DNA from: Psychrobacter piscatorii | Lineage (GTDB): Bacteria; Pseudomonadota; Gammaproteobacteria; Pseudomonadales; Moraxellaceae | DNA length: 64,000 nucleotides | Assembly (NCBI RefSeq): GCF_904846415.1 | Contig: NZ_CAJHAR010000010.1 | Span: 1 to 64,000, forward strand | Reading direction: 5' to 3' | Shown: positions 48,097 through 57,055 of the stretch, in pieces | Numbering within the stretch: the stretch's first letter is position 1 | How the letters are laid out: every line of letters begins with the position of its first letter | Program-made: the position numbers and the translations under genes | The notes under the pieces: model-generated | Told to the model about the DNA's origin: nothing | Seen by the model: only the letters and a program-made list of their open reading frames with translations | The model's database searches: none

Positions 48097-48864
48097 ATGA
48101 CCGTCTCCGTATCTGATAACGATCTACTCAATAAAAATGATAGTGCAGACCATTTAGCACGCTATCCGGTTATCTGTATCGATGGGCCTAGTGGCGCTGG
48201 TAAAGGTACGGTCACATGGCGCTTAGCTCAAATATTGGGCTATCAGCTATTAGACTCTGGGGCGCTATATAGAATTGTAGGACTCAAAGCATTTGAAGCT
48301 GGATTGATCACAGCAGATGCTAGCCAACCAATCGATGAGTCGGCAGTGTTAGCATTGACGAAAAGTTTGGAAATAGCCTTTGTACCAAATAATGATTCTG
48401 GGCGTGTAGACATCATTGTGAATGGACAAGCGGTAGGTGATCAAGTACGCAACGAGACAGTAGGCGGCTATGCGTCGCAGATCGCAGTATTTCCAAAAGT
48501 TCGTGAGGCTTTGCTTACGTTACAACAGGATATGGCGACACGTTCAGGACTCGTCGCTGATGGTCGCGATATGGGGACGGTTGTGTTTCCAGATGCGGAT
48601 GTTAAGGTATATCTGACCGCTAGCGCTGAAGCACGTGCTGAGCGCCGCGTAGCCCAGCTAATTAACGCTGGGCAAGCAGCAGATTTTGACGCGATTTTGG
48701 CGACGATTAAAGAACGTGACGATCGTGATGAGAACCGTAGCACCGCACCATCAAAACCTGCAGCAGATGCTTTGTTACTTGATAGCTCAATGCTCGATGC
48801 TGATGCGGTTTACGAACAAGTAAAAAGACATTGCCAAGATCAAGGGCTGTTTTTTAATAGTTAA
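48097..48864 (+). CDS. cmk: Cytidylate kinase
   Basis: Phosphorylates CMP and dCMP. 255 residues, with an N-terminal extension of about 20 over E. coli. The P-loop reads IDGPSGAGKGTVTWRLA, LLDSGALYRIV is the NMP-binding region, GRDMGTVVFPDADVKVYL follows, and the lid has the RDDRDENR motif. The order cmk-rpsA-ihfB is conserved in gammaproteobacteria. Confidence 0.97.
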   Translation: MTVSVSDNDLLNKNDSADHLARYPVICIDGPSGAGKGTVTWRLAQILGYQLLDSGALYRIVGLKAFEAGLITADASQPIDESAVLALTKSLEIAFVPNNDSGRVDIIVNGQAVGDQVRNETVGGYASQIAVFPKVREALLTLQQDMATRSGLVADGRDMGTVVFPDADVKVYLTASAEARAERRVAQLINAGQAADFDAILATIKERDDRDENRSTAPSKPAADALLLDSSMLDADAVYEQVKRHCQDQGLFFNS

Positions 48865-49054
48865 TAAAAACAACATATTAAGTACTAAAAAATTTCCTAT
48901 AGTCCCTGTTTTTAATGTAGAATTATACAGTTGGAAGTTAGTATTTTTTGACGATTAATCATTTATTAGGCTCAGTTGATAAAATGAATTAAATTAAGAC
49001 AGTTGTTGTTAGCAAGTTTAAATATGCGCTTATTAACAACAAACGTTTTTATAT

Positions 49055-49135
49055 ATGATTGCATAAGATATAAAACCAGTATTCTCGTTTTATGCAATCA
49101 TAAATTTGATCCGTACTGTGCTGGACAGGATACGG
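49055..49135 (+). promoter_or_regulatory. Structured rpsA leader, candidate S1 autoregulatory element
   Basis: Two hairpins precede rpsA. The first is a 12-bp perfect stem ATGATTGCATAA / TTATGCAATCAT (49055-49101). The second pairs CCGTA / TACGG with an inner CTGT / ACAG, leaving GCTGG in the apical loop (49111-49135), so a GGA falls at the loop and stem junction. E. coli rpsA also has leader hairpins with conserved GGA loops that let S1 repress its own translation, so a similar role is likely. Confidence 0.55.
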
Positions 49136-49154
49136 CTATACAAAGGTAGACATA

Positions 49155-50843
49155 ATGGAATCATTTGCTGAACTATTTGAAGCGAGCATCGAAGAAACAG
49201 GCCTAGATATCGAGCGTGGCTCGGTTATCAACGGTACTGTTGTGGCCATCGATAGCGATTGGATCACAGTAGATACTGGTCTGAAATCTGAAGGTATCGT
49301 CGCTCGTGAAGAGTTTTTAAGCGAAGAAGGCGAACTTGAAGTTGAAGTTGGCGATAGTGTTGATGTCGTAGTTGAAGCGGTTGATAACGGCATGGGTCAA
49401 ACCTTGCTGTCACGTGAAAAAGCTAAGCGTGTTGAAACTTGGAACTTCCTTGAAAAAATCGCTGACAATGATGAGATCGTAAAAGGTATCATTTCAAGCA
49501 AAGTTAAAGGCGGTTTCACTGTAGATATCGGTTCAGTACGCGCGTTCTTACCAGGTTCATTGGTAGATGTACGTCCTATCCGTGATACGACTCATCTTGA
49601 AGGCAAAGAGCTAGAATTCAAAGTCATCAAACTTGATCAAAAGCGTAATAACGTTGTTGTTAGCCGCCGTGCAGTTATGGAAGCTGAAAACTCAGCTGAG
49701 CGCGAAGAGCTATTGAACAAGCTTGAAGAAGGCATCGAGATCGAAGGTATCGTTAAGAACCTTACTGATTACGGCGCGTTCGTTGATCTAGGTGGTATCG
49801 ATGGTCTATTGCACATCACTGATATGGCATGGCGCCGTATCAAGCATCCATCTGAAGTTGTTGAAGTTGGTCAAGACCTAAAAGTTAAAGTATTGAAGTT
49901 TGACCGTGAGCGCAATCGCGTAAGCCTAGGTCTAAAACAACTTGGTACTGATCCTTGGGACAACGTTGGCGGTACTTACCCAGTGGGTAGTGTTGTTAAA
50001 GCTCGCGTAACTAACTTGACTGATTATGGTTGTTTCGCTGAGATTTCTGAAGGTATCGAAGGTCTAGTACACGTATCAGAAATGGATCACACCAACAAAA
50101 ACATCCACCCATCTAAAGTAGTTCAAGTGGGCGATGAAGTTGAAGTAATGATTCTTGATATCGACGAAGAACGTCGTCGTATCAGCCTAGGTATCAAACA
50201 AACTCTAGCTAACCCATGGGATGAGTTTGATAAGAAACATGAGCGCGGTGATAAGATCACTGGTACGATCAAATCAATCACTGACTTCGGTATCTTTATC
50301 GGTCTAGACGGTGGTATTGATGGTCTGGTTCATCTTTCTGATATCTCTTGGAACGAAACTGGCGAAGATGCTATCCGTAACTACAACAAAGGCGACACTG
50401 TAGAAGCTATGGTATTGTCTGTAGATGCAGAAGCTAACCGTATCAGCCTAGGCGTTAAGCAGTTGAGCTCTGATCCATTCAACGAATACCTAGTCGGTAA
50501 CGACCGTGGTGCTATCGTTAATGGTAAAGTAAAAGAAGTAGACGCTAAAGGCGCTACTATTGAGCTTGCTGACGAAGTTGAAGCCTATCTACGCGCTTCT
50601 GAGATTCAACGTGACCGCGTTGAAGATGCAACTAAGCATCTATCTGTTGGTGATGACGTTGAAGCAAAAATCATCAGCGTTGATCGTAAAACACGCAACA
50701 TCAACTTGTCTATCAAAGCGAAAGACGAAGCTGAAGAGCGTCAAGCGATCAAAGATCTTGGCAGCACGAACACAACTGCCGCTGCAGGTTCTGATGCACA
50801 GCCAAAAACGATTGGTGATTTGATCAAAGAGCAAATGCAGTAA
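49155..50843 (+). CDS. rpsA: 30S ribosomal protein S1
   Basis: Binds mRNA upstream of the start codon and helps load it on the 30S subunit. 562 residues with six S1 OB-fold repeats (about residues 20, 105, 190, 275, 362 and 449). Repeats 3-5 carry the clear motif [37 protein letters not shown] and [24 protein letters not shown] stands eight bases before the ATG. The protein ends with a short Ala/Ser stretch. Confidence 0.99.
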   Translation: MESFAELFEASIEETGLDIERGSVINGTVVAIDSDWITVDTGLKSEGIVAREEFLSEEGELEVEVGDSVDVVVEAVDNGMGQTLLSREKAKRVETWNFLEKIADNDEIVKGIISSKVKGGFTVDIGSVRAFLPGSLVDVRPIRDTTHLEGKELEFKVIKLDQKRNNVVVSRRAVMEAENSAEREELLNKLEEGIEIEGIVKNLTDYGAFVDLGGIDGLLHITDMAWRRIKHPSEVVEVGQDLKVKVLKFDRERNRVSLGLKQLGTDPWDNVGGTYPVGSVVKARVTNLTDYGCFAEISEGIEGLVHVSEMDHTNKNIHPSKVVQVGDEVEVMILDIDEERRRISLGIKQTLANPWDEFDKKHERGDKITGTIKSITDFGIFIGLDGGIDGLVHLSDISWNETGEDAIRNYNKGDTVEAMVLSVDAEANRISLGVKQLSSDPFNEYLVGNDRGAIVNGKVKEVDAKGATIELADEVEAYLRASEIQRDRVEDATKHLSVGDDVEAKIISVDRKTRNINLSIKAKDEAEERQAIKDLGSTNTTAAAGSDAQPKTIGDLIKEQMQ

Positions 50844-51167
50844 GTTGTAAGTTATTGATATAAAAGTAATATAAAGAAAGCGACTTCGGTCGCTTTTTTT
50901 TATGATTAAGTTTTGATATTTGTATTAATAGGTAAGGTTTTTGGCTAAATAAGGAAACTCTTATTCCTATTTTCCTCAATATCCGCTATCATTTGCAACA
51001 TTGAGTAACGAGATGTGAGCGACAGTGTATTTAGAGTTGCGATATAACTTTTGTAAGTAGACTATTCTGATATAAGCTATTATTGATTTAGCTATTAGAG
51101 TTTCTATTGATAACACTGTTTTAACTTACTATCAGTTTATCCATCAATCAACAAGGCAAGCGTAATA
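50844..51167. other. Intergenic region rpsA / ihfB
   Basis: 324 bases containing the rpsA terminator and the ihfB leader. No strong promoter or conserved RNA was recognised. Confidence 0.4.
50877..50901 (+). terminator. rpsA terminator
   Basis: AAAGCGAC-TTCG-GTCGCTTT, a stable UUCG tetraloop hairpin followed by T residues to 50901, 34 bases after rpsA. Confidence 0.95.
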
Positions 51168-51473
51168 ATGCAGCAAGCGATTAACAAATCCGAATTTATC
51201 AGTAATTTGAGTGCGAATTGTGACAACATGGCAGATACCATCGTTGATGACGCCGTTCGCGAAATATTAAATTTGATGACCCATACTTTAGCTAATGATG
51301 GCCGAGTCGAGGTTCGTGGGTTTGGCAGTTTTTGTCTACATCATCGCCGCGCTCGTGTCGGACGCAATCCTAAAACGGGTGAGAGCGTACCAGTTCCTGC
51401 CAAAGCGATTCCACACTTTAAGCCAGGCAAAGCATTACGTGAAGCAGTCAATGATAAAGTAGCACATAGCTAA
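51168..51473 (+). CDS. ihfB: Integration host factor subunit beta
   Basis: A DNA-bending nucleoid protein that pairs with IHF-alpha. 101 residues with the HU/IHF fold: helices at the N-terminus (NKSEFISNLSANCD), the GRVEVRGFGSF core and the DNA-inserting arm with RNPKTGESVPVPAKAIPHFKPGK, where the conserved Pro at the tip is visible. IHF-beta is favoured over HU by location between rpsA and lapA. Confidence 0.96.
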   Translation: MQQAINKSEFISNLSANCDNMADTIVDDAVREILNLMTHTLANDGRVEVRGFGSFCLHHRRARVGRNPKTGESVPVPAKAIPHFKPGKALREAVNDKVAHS

Positions 51474-51530
51474 TACTCATTAATGATTGACTGACCAAAA
51501 ACTATCATTCCAACCTGAGGTAACTGTCTC

Positions 51531-51938
51531 ATGCGCTTTTTATTATTCGTATTGCTGTTTTTGAGCTTTGCTTACTCGCTTGGTCTGGTATTGGCAAATA
51601 ATACCGAGGTCGGGGTCAATTTACTGTTTTCGCAAGCACCTACAATGAATTTGGGGCTACTGCTCATTCTATGTCTAATACTCGGCATTATTATTGGTAT
51701 TTTATTGTCATTGCTCATATTCCGTGTACTACAGAATAAGTGGGAAATCTCACGTTTGCAAAAGGCAAATACCAACTTGCAAGAGCAGCTGACTCAAGCT
51801 AATGTTGTCATTGACCGTCAAGCAACTGCGCCGACGGTAGAAGAAGCCGTTTATGGTGCGACTGCTACTAATGTGCAAGACACCACAGAATCTCACTTAA
51901 GTAAAGGTGGTACGCTGTCTAAGCGTAAGCGAGATTAA
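51531..51938 (+). CDS. lapA: LapA family (DUF1049) membrane protein
   Basis: 135 residues with two membrane helices (residues 2-20 and about 40-62) and a C-terminal cytoplasmic coiled coil (NKWEISRLQKANTNLQEQL). The family works with LapB in controlling LPS synthesis in E. coli. lapB does not follow here: the next gene is pyrF, so the usual lapA-lapB pair is split. TGAGG stands nine bases before the ATG. Confidence 0.9.
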   Translation: MRFLLFVLLFLSFAYSLGLVLANNTEVGVNLLFSQAPTMNLGLLLILCLILGIIIGILLSLLIFRVLQNKWEISRLQKANTNLQEQLTQANVVIDRQATAPTVEEAVYGATATNVQDTTESHLSKGGTLSKRKRD

Positions 51939-51949
51939 TCTGCTAGGCG

Positions 51950-52714
51950 ATGGCTATTGGCTACATTGTCGACCTCAAAAATAATGCTCTGATAATTATG
52001 ATAGATGGCAAAACCATGAATAATGTGATTAATTCTCCCGTCGTTGTTGCTTTAGACAACATGACTCTGCAAGCATCGTTGGCATTAGCTGATCAATTAG
52101 ATCCGACGTCATGTCGACTAAAAGTAGGTAAAGAGCTGTTTACGCGCTGTGGCCCTGACATCGTTAAGGCGCTACATCAGCGTAACTTTGAAGTATTCTT
52201 AGACTTAAAGTTTCATGACATTCCTAACACTACCGCTCAAGCGGTAGTAGCTGCTGCCGAGCTTGGTGTATGGATGGTGAATGTTCATGCTAGTGCAGGT
52301 CTAGAGGCTATGTCGTTGGCAAAACAGCGTTTAATAGATAGAGACCTTGATACATTACTCATCGCGGTGACTGTATTGACCTCTATGGACAGTGACGCAT
52401 TGATGCAAACGGGTATCACTGATAGCTTAGACGCACAGGTGAGCCGATTGGCGCAATTGACCAAGCAAGCTGGGTTAGATGGGGTAGTATGTTCTGCTCA
52501 AGAAGCGAAAACGCTTAAAGCGTTATGTGGTCAAGATTTTAAATTGGTCACGCCAGGCATTCGACTAGCAGAAGACAATGCTGATGATCAAAAACGCATC
52601 TGTACGCCGAGCCAGGCATTGACAGACGGTTCTGATTATTTGGTCATTGGACGCTCCATTACTCAGGCTACAGACCCTGCGGCTAAATTGCAGACAATAC
52701 TGCAAAGTATTTAA
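51950..52714 (+). CDS. pyrF: Orotidine 5'-phosphate decarboxylase
   Basis: Last step of UMP synthesis. The barrel starts at [24 protein letters not shown] follows, and the catalytic [12 protein letters not shown] (Asp-Lys-Asp network) is intact; [17 protein letters not shown] and [15 protein letters not shown] bind phosphate. 254 residues from 51950, against about 245 in E. coli. Starts at 51998 or 52016 are possible and give more usual N-termini; no start has a strong Shine-Dalgarno sequence. It lies 11 bases after lapA. Confidence 0.97.
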   Translation: MAIGYIVDLKNNALIIMIDGKTMNNVINSPVVVALDNMTLQASLALADQLDPTSCRLKVGKELFTRCGPDIVKALHQRNFEVFLDLKFHDIPNTTAQAVVAAAELGVWMVNVHASAGLEAMSLAKQRLIDRDLDTLLIAVTVLTSMDSDALMQTGITDSLDAQVSRLAQLTKQAGLDGVVCSAQEAKTLKALCGQDFKLVTPGIRLAEDNADDQKRICTPSQALTDGSDYLVIGRSITQATDPAAKLQTILQSI

Positions 52715-52725
52715 GTTTTGATATT

Positions 52726-52768
52726 AAAAAGTAAAAAGACAGCCTAAACCGCTGTCTTTTTACTTTTT
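52726..52768 (+). terminator. pyrF terminator
   Basis: An 18-bp stem (AAAAAGTAAAAAGACAGC / GCTGTCTTTTTACTTTTT) with a seven-base loop, starting 11 bases after pyrF. The symmetric tracts could act in both directions. Confidence 0.93.
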
Positions 52769-52863
52769 GACGGTAGAGAAAAAGCTGATACACTACTTTA
52801 GCGCTTGCTCACGCTTACGACTCAAATTATTGATAATGATACTATTGGACGATATTGGATAAT

Positions 52864-53661
52864 ATGAAATTACAAATATTAAGTGACTTGCATATTGATA
52901 GTTATGCACGCCAGTCACACCCTATTGGGCATATTCCTAAAACTGATGCAGATATCGTGTTGGTAGCAGGGGATACTGCCAATAGTGATAGAGGTATGCC
53001 GTGGTTACAAGAGCAGGCAGCACGGTTACAAGTTCCTCTGATCACAATCTCAGGTAATCACGAATATTTTGACGAAGATGTGCTTAATTTTGACCAAAAG
53101 TTAGCGACTTGGGACAATTATGATGCTGCTTCTAACAAAGGGGTTTGTGTCTTACAGTGCCAGCATATTGATATTGGTGATACACGAATCTTAGGTTGCA
53201 CACTGTGGACGGACTATCAGTATCATGCCAATGAAGATACCATGGCTGCTGCTAGGCATTTTATGCGTGATTATAAGCAGATATATGCAGGTAAGGAGAT
53301 GTTCTCACCTGAAGTTTCCATGCAAATCCACTCAGAGCATCGTCAGTGGTTGCAGCAAGCACTAATCACTGCCAAAGCACTAGGCAAAAAAACGGTCGTC
53401 ATGAGTCATCATAGTGTCAGTGCATTATCCGTGTCTGAAAAATATGCCAATTTACCAAGCAATGCTGCCTTTGTCAGTGATTTATCTGGTTGGATGCATG
53501 AGGACTGGGCACCAACGCTATGGGTGCATGGACACACGCACGAAGCATTCGATTATCGGATAGGCAATACGCGGGTGATCGTTAATCCAAGGGCTTACCC
53601 TAACGAGATTAGCAGTACTGCACTGGAGTTTGCGTGGGATAAAGTCGTTGATATTGGTTAG
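52864..53661 (+). CDS. Calcineurin-like metallophosphoesterase
   Basis: 265 residues. The metal-binding motifs occur in family order: SDLHID near residue 8, VAGDTAN, SGNHEYF, VMSHHS and HGHTHE near the C-terminus. Such enzymes act on phosphodiesters; neither substrate nor cofactor can be told from sequence. The frame opens with a TTG at 52855; the ATG at 52864 is preferred because the domain begins LQILSDLH right after it. It resembles YmdB/cpdA-type single-domain enzymes loosely. Confidence 0.9.
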   Translation: MKLQILSDLHIDSYARQSHPIGHIPKTDADIVLVAGDTANSDRGMPWLQEQAARLQVPLITISGNHEYFDEDVLNFDQKLATWDNYDAASNKGVCVLQCQHIDIGDTRILGCTLWTDYQYHANEDTMAAARHFMRDYKQIYAGKEMFSPEVSMQIHSEHRQWLQQALITAKALGKKTVVMSHHSVSALSVSEKYANLPSNAAFVSDLSGWMHEDWAPTLWVHGHTHEAFDYRIGNTRVIVNPRAYPNEISSTALEFAWDKVVDIG

Positions 53662-53783
53662 CCAAGATTTTGCGCATGTAAGTAATAGTGATGGCTGTCT
53701 GTTACAGCTTGCCATTCTCAAAAGTTAGATACCCATTTCACATATAACAGGATATTTACAAGATATATTGCAACTGGATTTGT

Positions 53784-54662
53784 ATGTTGTTCATTCCTGT
53801 CAAAAAATCTGCTACGCTTGCTACCATGAGTAAATATCTTAATAGCACCTTATCAAAAGTCTCTGCTGACAAGCTTGCGAGTCACACACCAAGTGCGCCT
53901 GCGCCTTCACATCTGCCAGATAGTATGATCCCTTCGGTCAGACTATTACCTGAGAATGAGCGGCTGATTTTATTTACCAGACACTCTTTGCGTGAGCGTT
54001 CTGACGGCAATGGTTTTGCCAGTTATCAGTTGCCGTTAACGCCTAAAGGCCGTGTATTAGCAAAGTCTTGGGGTCGTTGGTTAGCAGGTCATCTTCCATA
54101 CTCACTTGATGTTGATAGCATCTCAAGCCCGATTAAACGCTGTATTGATACGGCGCAGCTCATGCAGGAAGGAGCAGGTCTAAAGCGTGATATTACGCAT
54201 CAGTCACTACTGGTTGAGCCTGGCAGCCTCGTTACTGAACCTGAAATAGCCAACCCAATATTCAAAGAGATTGGTGTACTGAATTTTATCAATCGCTTTT
54301 TACAAGGCAATCTTGAAGGTACCAAAAATGCTTATCAAGGTGGCCTTGATATTCTTTCGCTCTTTTATCAAAACCAGCCGCAGCATGGACATCTTATGCT
54401 GGCTGTCAGCCATGATACATTACTGTCTGCATTCTTAGCCGTGATGTTCGATGTGGAAGAGATCGATTGGAATGATTGGCCAAAAATGATGGAAGGGGTG
54501 TTTTTGTGGTTTGATGATAAACCTTTTGATCAGGCAAATGCGCATTTTATCTGGCGTGGCCAAGTATATACGCGTCCGATTAGTTCATTGTTGAATGGGT
54601 ATCGTGCAGCAGGGTATCACCCAAGTAAACTGCTATTACCACCAGAGGTGCAATGGACATAA
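53784..54662 (+). CDS. Histidine phosphatase superfamily protein
   Basis: 292 residues. The phosphoglycerate-mutase-like fold shows FTRHSLRERSD (the RH motif, with Ser replacing the usual Gly), SSPIKRCIDTAQ and AVSHDTLLSAF with the second catalytic His. It has an N-terminal region of about 45 Ser/Ala/Pro-rich residues. No partner genes indicate a substrate. Starts at 53784 and 53826 are both possible. Confidence 0.85.
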   Translation: MLFIPVKKSATLATMSKYLNSTLSKVSADKLASHTPSAPAPSHLPDSMIPSVRLLPENERLILFTRHSLRERSDGNGFASYQLPLTPKGRVLAKSWGRWLAGHLPYSLDVDSISSPIKRCIDTAQLMQEGAGLKRDITHQSLLVEPGSLVTEPEIANPIFKEIGVLNFINRFLQGNLEGTKNAYQGGLDILSLFYQNQPQHGHLMLAVSHDTLLSAFLAVMFDVEEIDWNDWPKMMEGVFLWFDDKPFDQANAHFIWRGQVYTRPISSLLNGYRAAGYHPSKLLLPPEVQWT

Positions 54663-54716
54663 AATTTCATCAAAAAATGGCAATGATGATTCACTAGATA
54701 TATATCGAGCAGGCAT

Positions 54717-54758
54717 AAAAAAACCTTGCTCCAGTATTAGAACCAGTAGCAAGGTTTT
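54717..54758 (-). terminator. rpsT terminator
   Basis: On the minus strand the stem AAAACCTTGCT / AGCAAGGTTTT, with an inner CTGG arm, is followed by TTTT, 47 bases past the rpsT stop. Confidence 0.85.
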
Positions 54759-54804
54759 AGTCATGACGCTATAAAAGCGTAATGCGGTCTAGACAATACA
54801 ATTC

Positions 54805-55071
54805 TTAAGCTTGTAGGCCTTTGATTGTTTTGTTTAGGCGGCTCTTACGACGAGCAGCTTTATTCTTATGAATAATACCTTTGTCAGCCATACGATCAAT
54901 AACTGGTACCGCTTTTTTGTAAGCTTCGGTAGCCGCGTCATAATCTTTAGCTTCGATAGCCGCATCAACACGTTTTAAGTAAGTACGAACCATAGAGCGT
55001 TGTGACGCAGAGTTCTGACGACGTTTGGTGTTTTGACGGGCGCGTTTACGAGCTTGTGCAGTATTAGCCAC
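54805..55071 (-). CDS. rpsT: 30S ribosomal protein S20
   Basis: An 88-residue primary rRNA-binding protein. It begins at a GTG (55071), read as [13 protein letters not shown], matching the E. coli MANIKSAKKRAIQ pattern, with AAGGAG six bases upstream. Basic residues dominate and the C-terminus [18 protein letters not shown] is typical. The reading frame is open further upstream to 55134, but that part has no ribosome-binding site. E. coli rpsT also uses a non-ATG start (UUG), as part of its autoregulation. Confidence 0.97.
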   Translation of the reverse strand: MANTAQARKRARQNTKRRQNSASQRSMVRTYLKRVDAAIEAKDYDAATEAYKKAVPVIDRMADKGIIHKNKAARRKSRLNKTIKGLQA

Positions 55072-55534
55072 GCGTATCTCCTTGATAAAGACAGATAAAA
55101 ATATGAATGTTGATTGCAATAATGGGTTTAACAATCATCGGTGACGAGCAGCCTCTCGCCAAACATGATGTCGATGTCTAATATTAAAGTATCTAATATG
55201 AATAGATCATCGCAAGCGCCAGAACTGTTTGGAATAATTAAACAGCGTTGACGTGTAAAGCCGGTTATCTTAGCAAATTATTGCGCTAAGGACAATATAT
55301 TTGATGATTAATGCGCAAAGAAGTGCTGTAAACTCATGAATTTTGGCCTATTTAGGTATCTAAATCAATAGCAGACATCAATAGGCGCAACTGATTGATA
55401 AAATCTCTTACAATATATCCTACATAATAGCGTCAGTTATTCATGAATTTAGGTATGATATCCTAATGATAGGCCTTGATATAGGTCACTTTTCATCAAT
55501 ATAGAACCTCTAACGTTATATAAGTGGATAGGGT
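55072..55534. other. Divergent region rpsT / SDR gene
   Basis: About 460 bases with promoters expected in both directions. A short GC stem (CGAG / CTCG, near 55155) lies in the likely rpsT leader. No coding frame or conserved RNA family recognised. Confidence 0.4.
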
Positions 55535-56236
55535 ATGCAGCGAAAAGCAATTGTGATTGGCGCAACAGGATTGGTAGGGCAGCATTTGGTAAAACAGCTG
55601 AGTGAGCTCTATGATACATTGATTGTGATCGCTCGGCGCCCGCCACGCTATATTAATGCCAGCATGCGTTTTTATCAGGTTAATGACTTTGATAATCTCT
55701 CAGAAGTGTTTGCGAGTGTTGGTGCGGATCGAACGACAGATGCCTTTAGTTGTCTTGGCACCACTAAAAAACAAGCTGGCAGTGATGAGGCTTTTCGAAA
55801 GATAGACCATGATTACAATTTTAACTTTGCTAAGCTATGCCGTGATAAAGGGGTAGAAAACTTTTTTCTACTTTCATCCATGAATGCCGATATTGACAGC
55901 CGCTTTTTGTACAATCGAGTCAAGGCAGAGACTGAGCAATCTATTATGGCACTAGGCTTTGGCCAACTGGTAATATTTCGACCGTCGTTATTATTAGGCA
56001 AGCATAAAGGGCGTCCGCTTGAGAGCATTGGTCAAAAAGCATTTAAGCTTATTTCGCCTTTAGTCTCAGAGTCACTCTCATTACATCCTATCTCGGCTAA
56101 GCGCGTCGCTAGTGCTATGGCGATGAGTGCGCATGATATTTATCATCGTCGTAAATACCGTACAGAACCTCAGATTGAACATACAGAGATCATTGAAAAT
56201 AAGAAGATGCTTGCGATGACTCGCGTGAAAAAATAA
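55535..56236 (+). CDS. NAD(P)-binding atypical short-chain dehydrogenase
   Basis: 233 residues. The Rossmann start is VIGATGLVGQHLVKQL (G-x-x-G-x-x-G). AFSCLGTTKKQAGSDEAF, FFLLSSMNADIDSRFLYNRVKAETE and ILIFRPSLLLG-like VIFRPSLLLGKHKGRP match the HTATIP2/TIP30-like group. Catalytic Tyr and Lys lie in Y-N-R-V-K. The role is unknown; the C-terminal tail is basic. Confidence 0.88.
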   Translation: MQRKAIVIGATGLVGQHLVKQLSELYDTLIVIARRPPRYINASMRFYQVNDFDNLSEVFASVGADRTTDAFSCLGTTKKQAGSDEAFRKIDHDYNFNFAKLCRDKGVENFFLLSSMNADIDSRFLYNRVKAETEQSIMALGFGQLVIFRPSLLLGKHKGRPLESIGQKAFKLISPLVSESLSLHPISAKRVASAMAMSAHDIYHRRKYRTEPQIEHTEIIENKKMLAMTRVKK

Positions 56237-56326
56237 AGCATTATTTTTGAGTCAAGACTACAGCTAAGTATGAACAAGTATTACACGATCAAGCAGCTTA
56301 ATCATTCATAATAAGGAGTAAAAACG

Positions 56327-56848
56327 ATGGAGATGAATAAAGATAACTTTGTCACATGTGATTTACTGGACGCCAATCCTAAGTTGCAAGTATGTCTACC
56401 AAATATTGAAGGTAAGTCATTTCGTCGTTTTGGTGCAAAAGATAAATTCTGCGGTGAAATCGTGACGGTGAAGTGTTTTGAAGACAATAGCCGCGTCAAA
56501 TCACTATTGAATAGTGATGGTAAAGACAAAGCCGGTAATGGTAAAGTGTTGGTCGTCGATGGCGGTGGCTCTATGCGCTGTGCATTGCTAGGCGATATGA
56601 TTGCACAATCAGCTATCGATAATGGCTGGGCTGGGGTCATCGTATATGGCTGTGTACGCGATGTCGACGACATGGCAGCGATGGATATTGGTGTCATGGC
56701 ACTTGGTTGTATTCCGCGCAAGTCTACTCGCCGCGATGAAGGTCAAACGGATATTGAAATCAGCTTTGGTGATTTAACGTTGAACTCGGGAATGTTTGTC
56801 TATGCTGACAACAATGGCATTATCGCTAGTGATAAGCCGTTAATTTAA
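56327..56848 (+). CDS. rraA: Ribonuclease E activity regulator RraA
   Basis: 173 residues. Forms a trimeric ring that inhibits RNase E in E. coli. Motifs: FCGEIVTVKCFEDN, LVVDGGGSMRCALLGDMIA, WAGVIVYGCVRDVDDMA and MALGCIPRKSTRRDEGQ, all conserved. AAGGAG stands eight bases upstream of the ATG. The fold also occurs in aldolases, but these four motifs match the regulator. Confidence 0.96.
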   Translation: MEMNKDNFVTCDLLDANPKLQVCLPNIEGKSFRRFGAKDKFCGEIVTVKCFEDNSRVKSLLNSDGKDKAGNGKVLVVDGGGSMRCALLGDMIAQSAIDNGWAGVIVYGCVRDVDDMAAMDIGVMALGCIPRKSTRRDEGQTDIEISFGDLTLNSGMFVYADNNGIIASDKPLI

Positions 56849-56874
56849 ACTTGGTTTAACCAGTGTGAATGAGG

Positions 56875-56902
56875 ACCTCAGCTGATAAGTTGGGGTTTTT
56901 TT
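56875..56902 (+). terminator. rraA terminator
   Basis: A nine-pair stem with two G-T pairs (ACCTCAGCT / AGTTGGGGT), a GATA loop and a T-run, 27 bases past rraA. Confidence 0.8.
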
Positions 56903-56992
56903 ATGTAATGATAGTTAAAGCTTAATAATCGTTATCAATCCTCGATCATGAATGAGTAAACTTTTACGTGACAAACCGTTACGGCATAAGTT

Positions 56993-57020
56993 TTGGTAAT
57001 TGCTCAAATATTCGTATAAT
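56993..57020 (+). promoter_or_regulatory. mfd promoter
   Basis: TTGGTA at 56993-56998 and a consensus TATAAT at 57015-57020, separated by 16 bases. The start codon at 57056 is 36 bases past the -10. Confidence 0.55.
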
Positions 57021-57055
57021 AGCTTTCTGACTCCTTAACTTTGATCCTATTCTTT

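Noticed and set aside
56302..56721. 139-residue minus-strand frame over rraA
   Set aside because: Shadow of rraA, whose four motifs are all intact on the plus strand.
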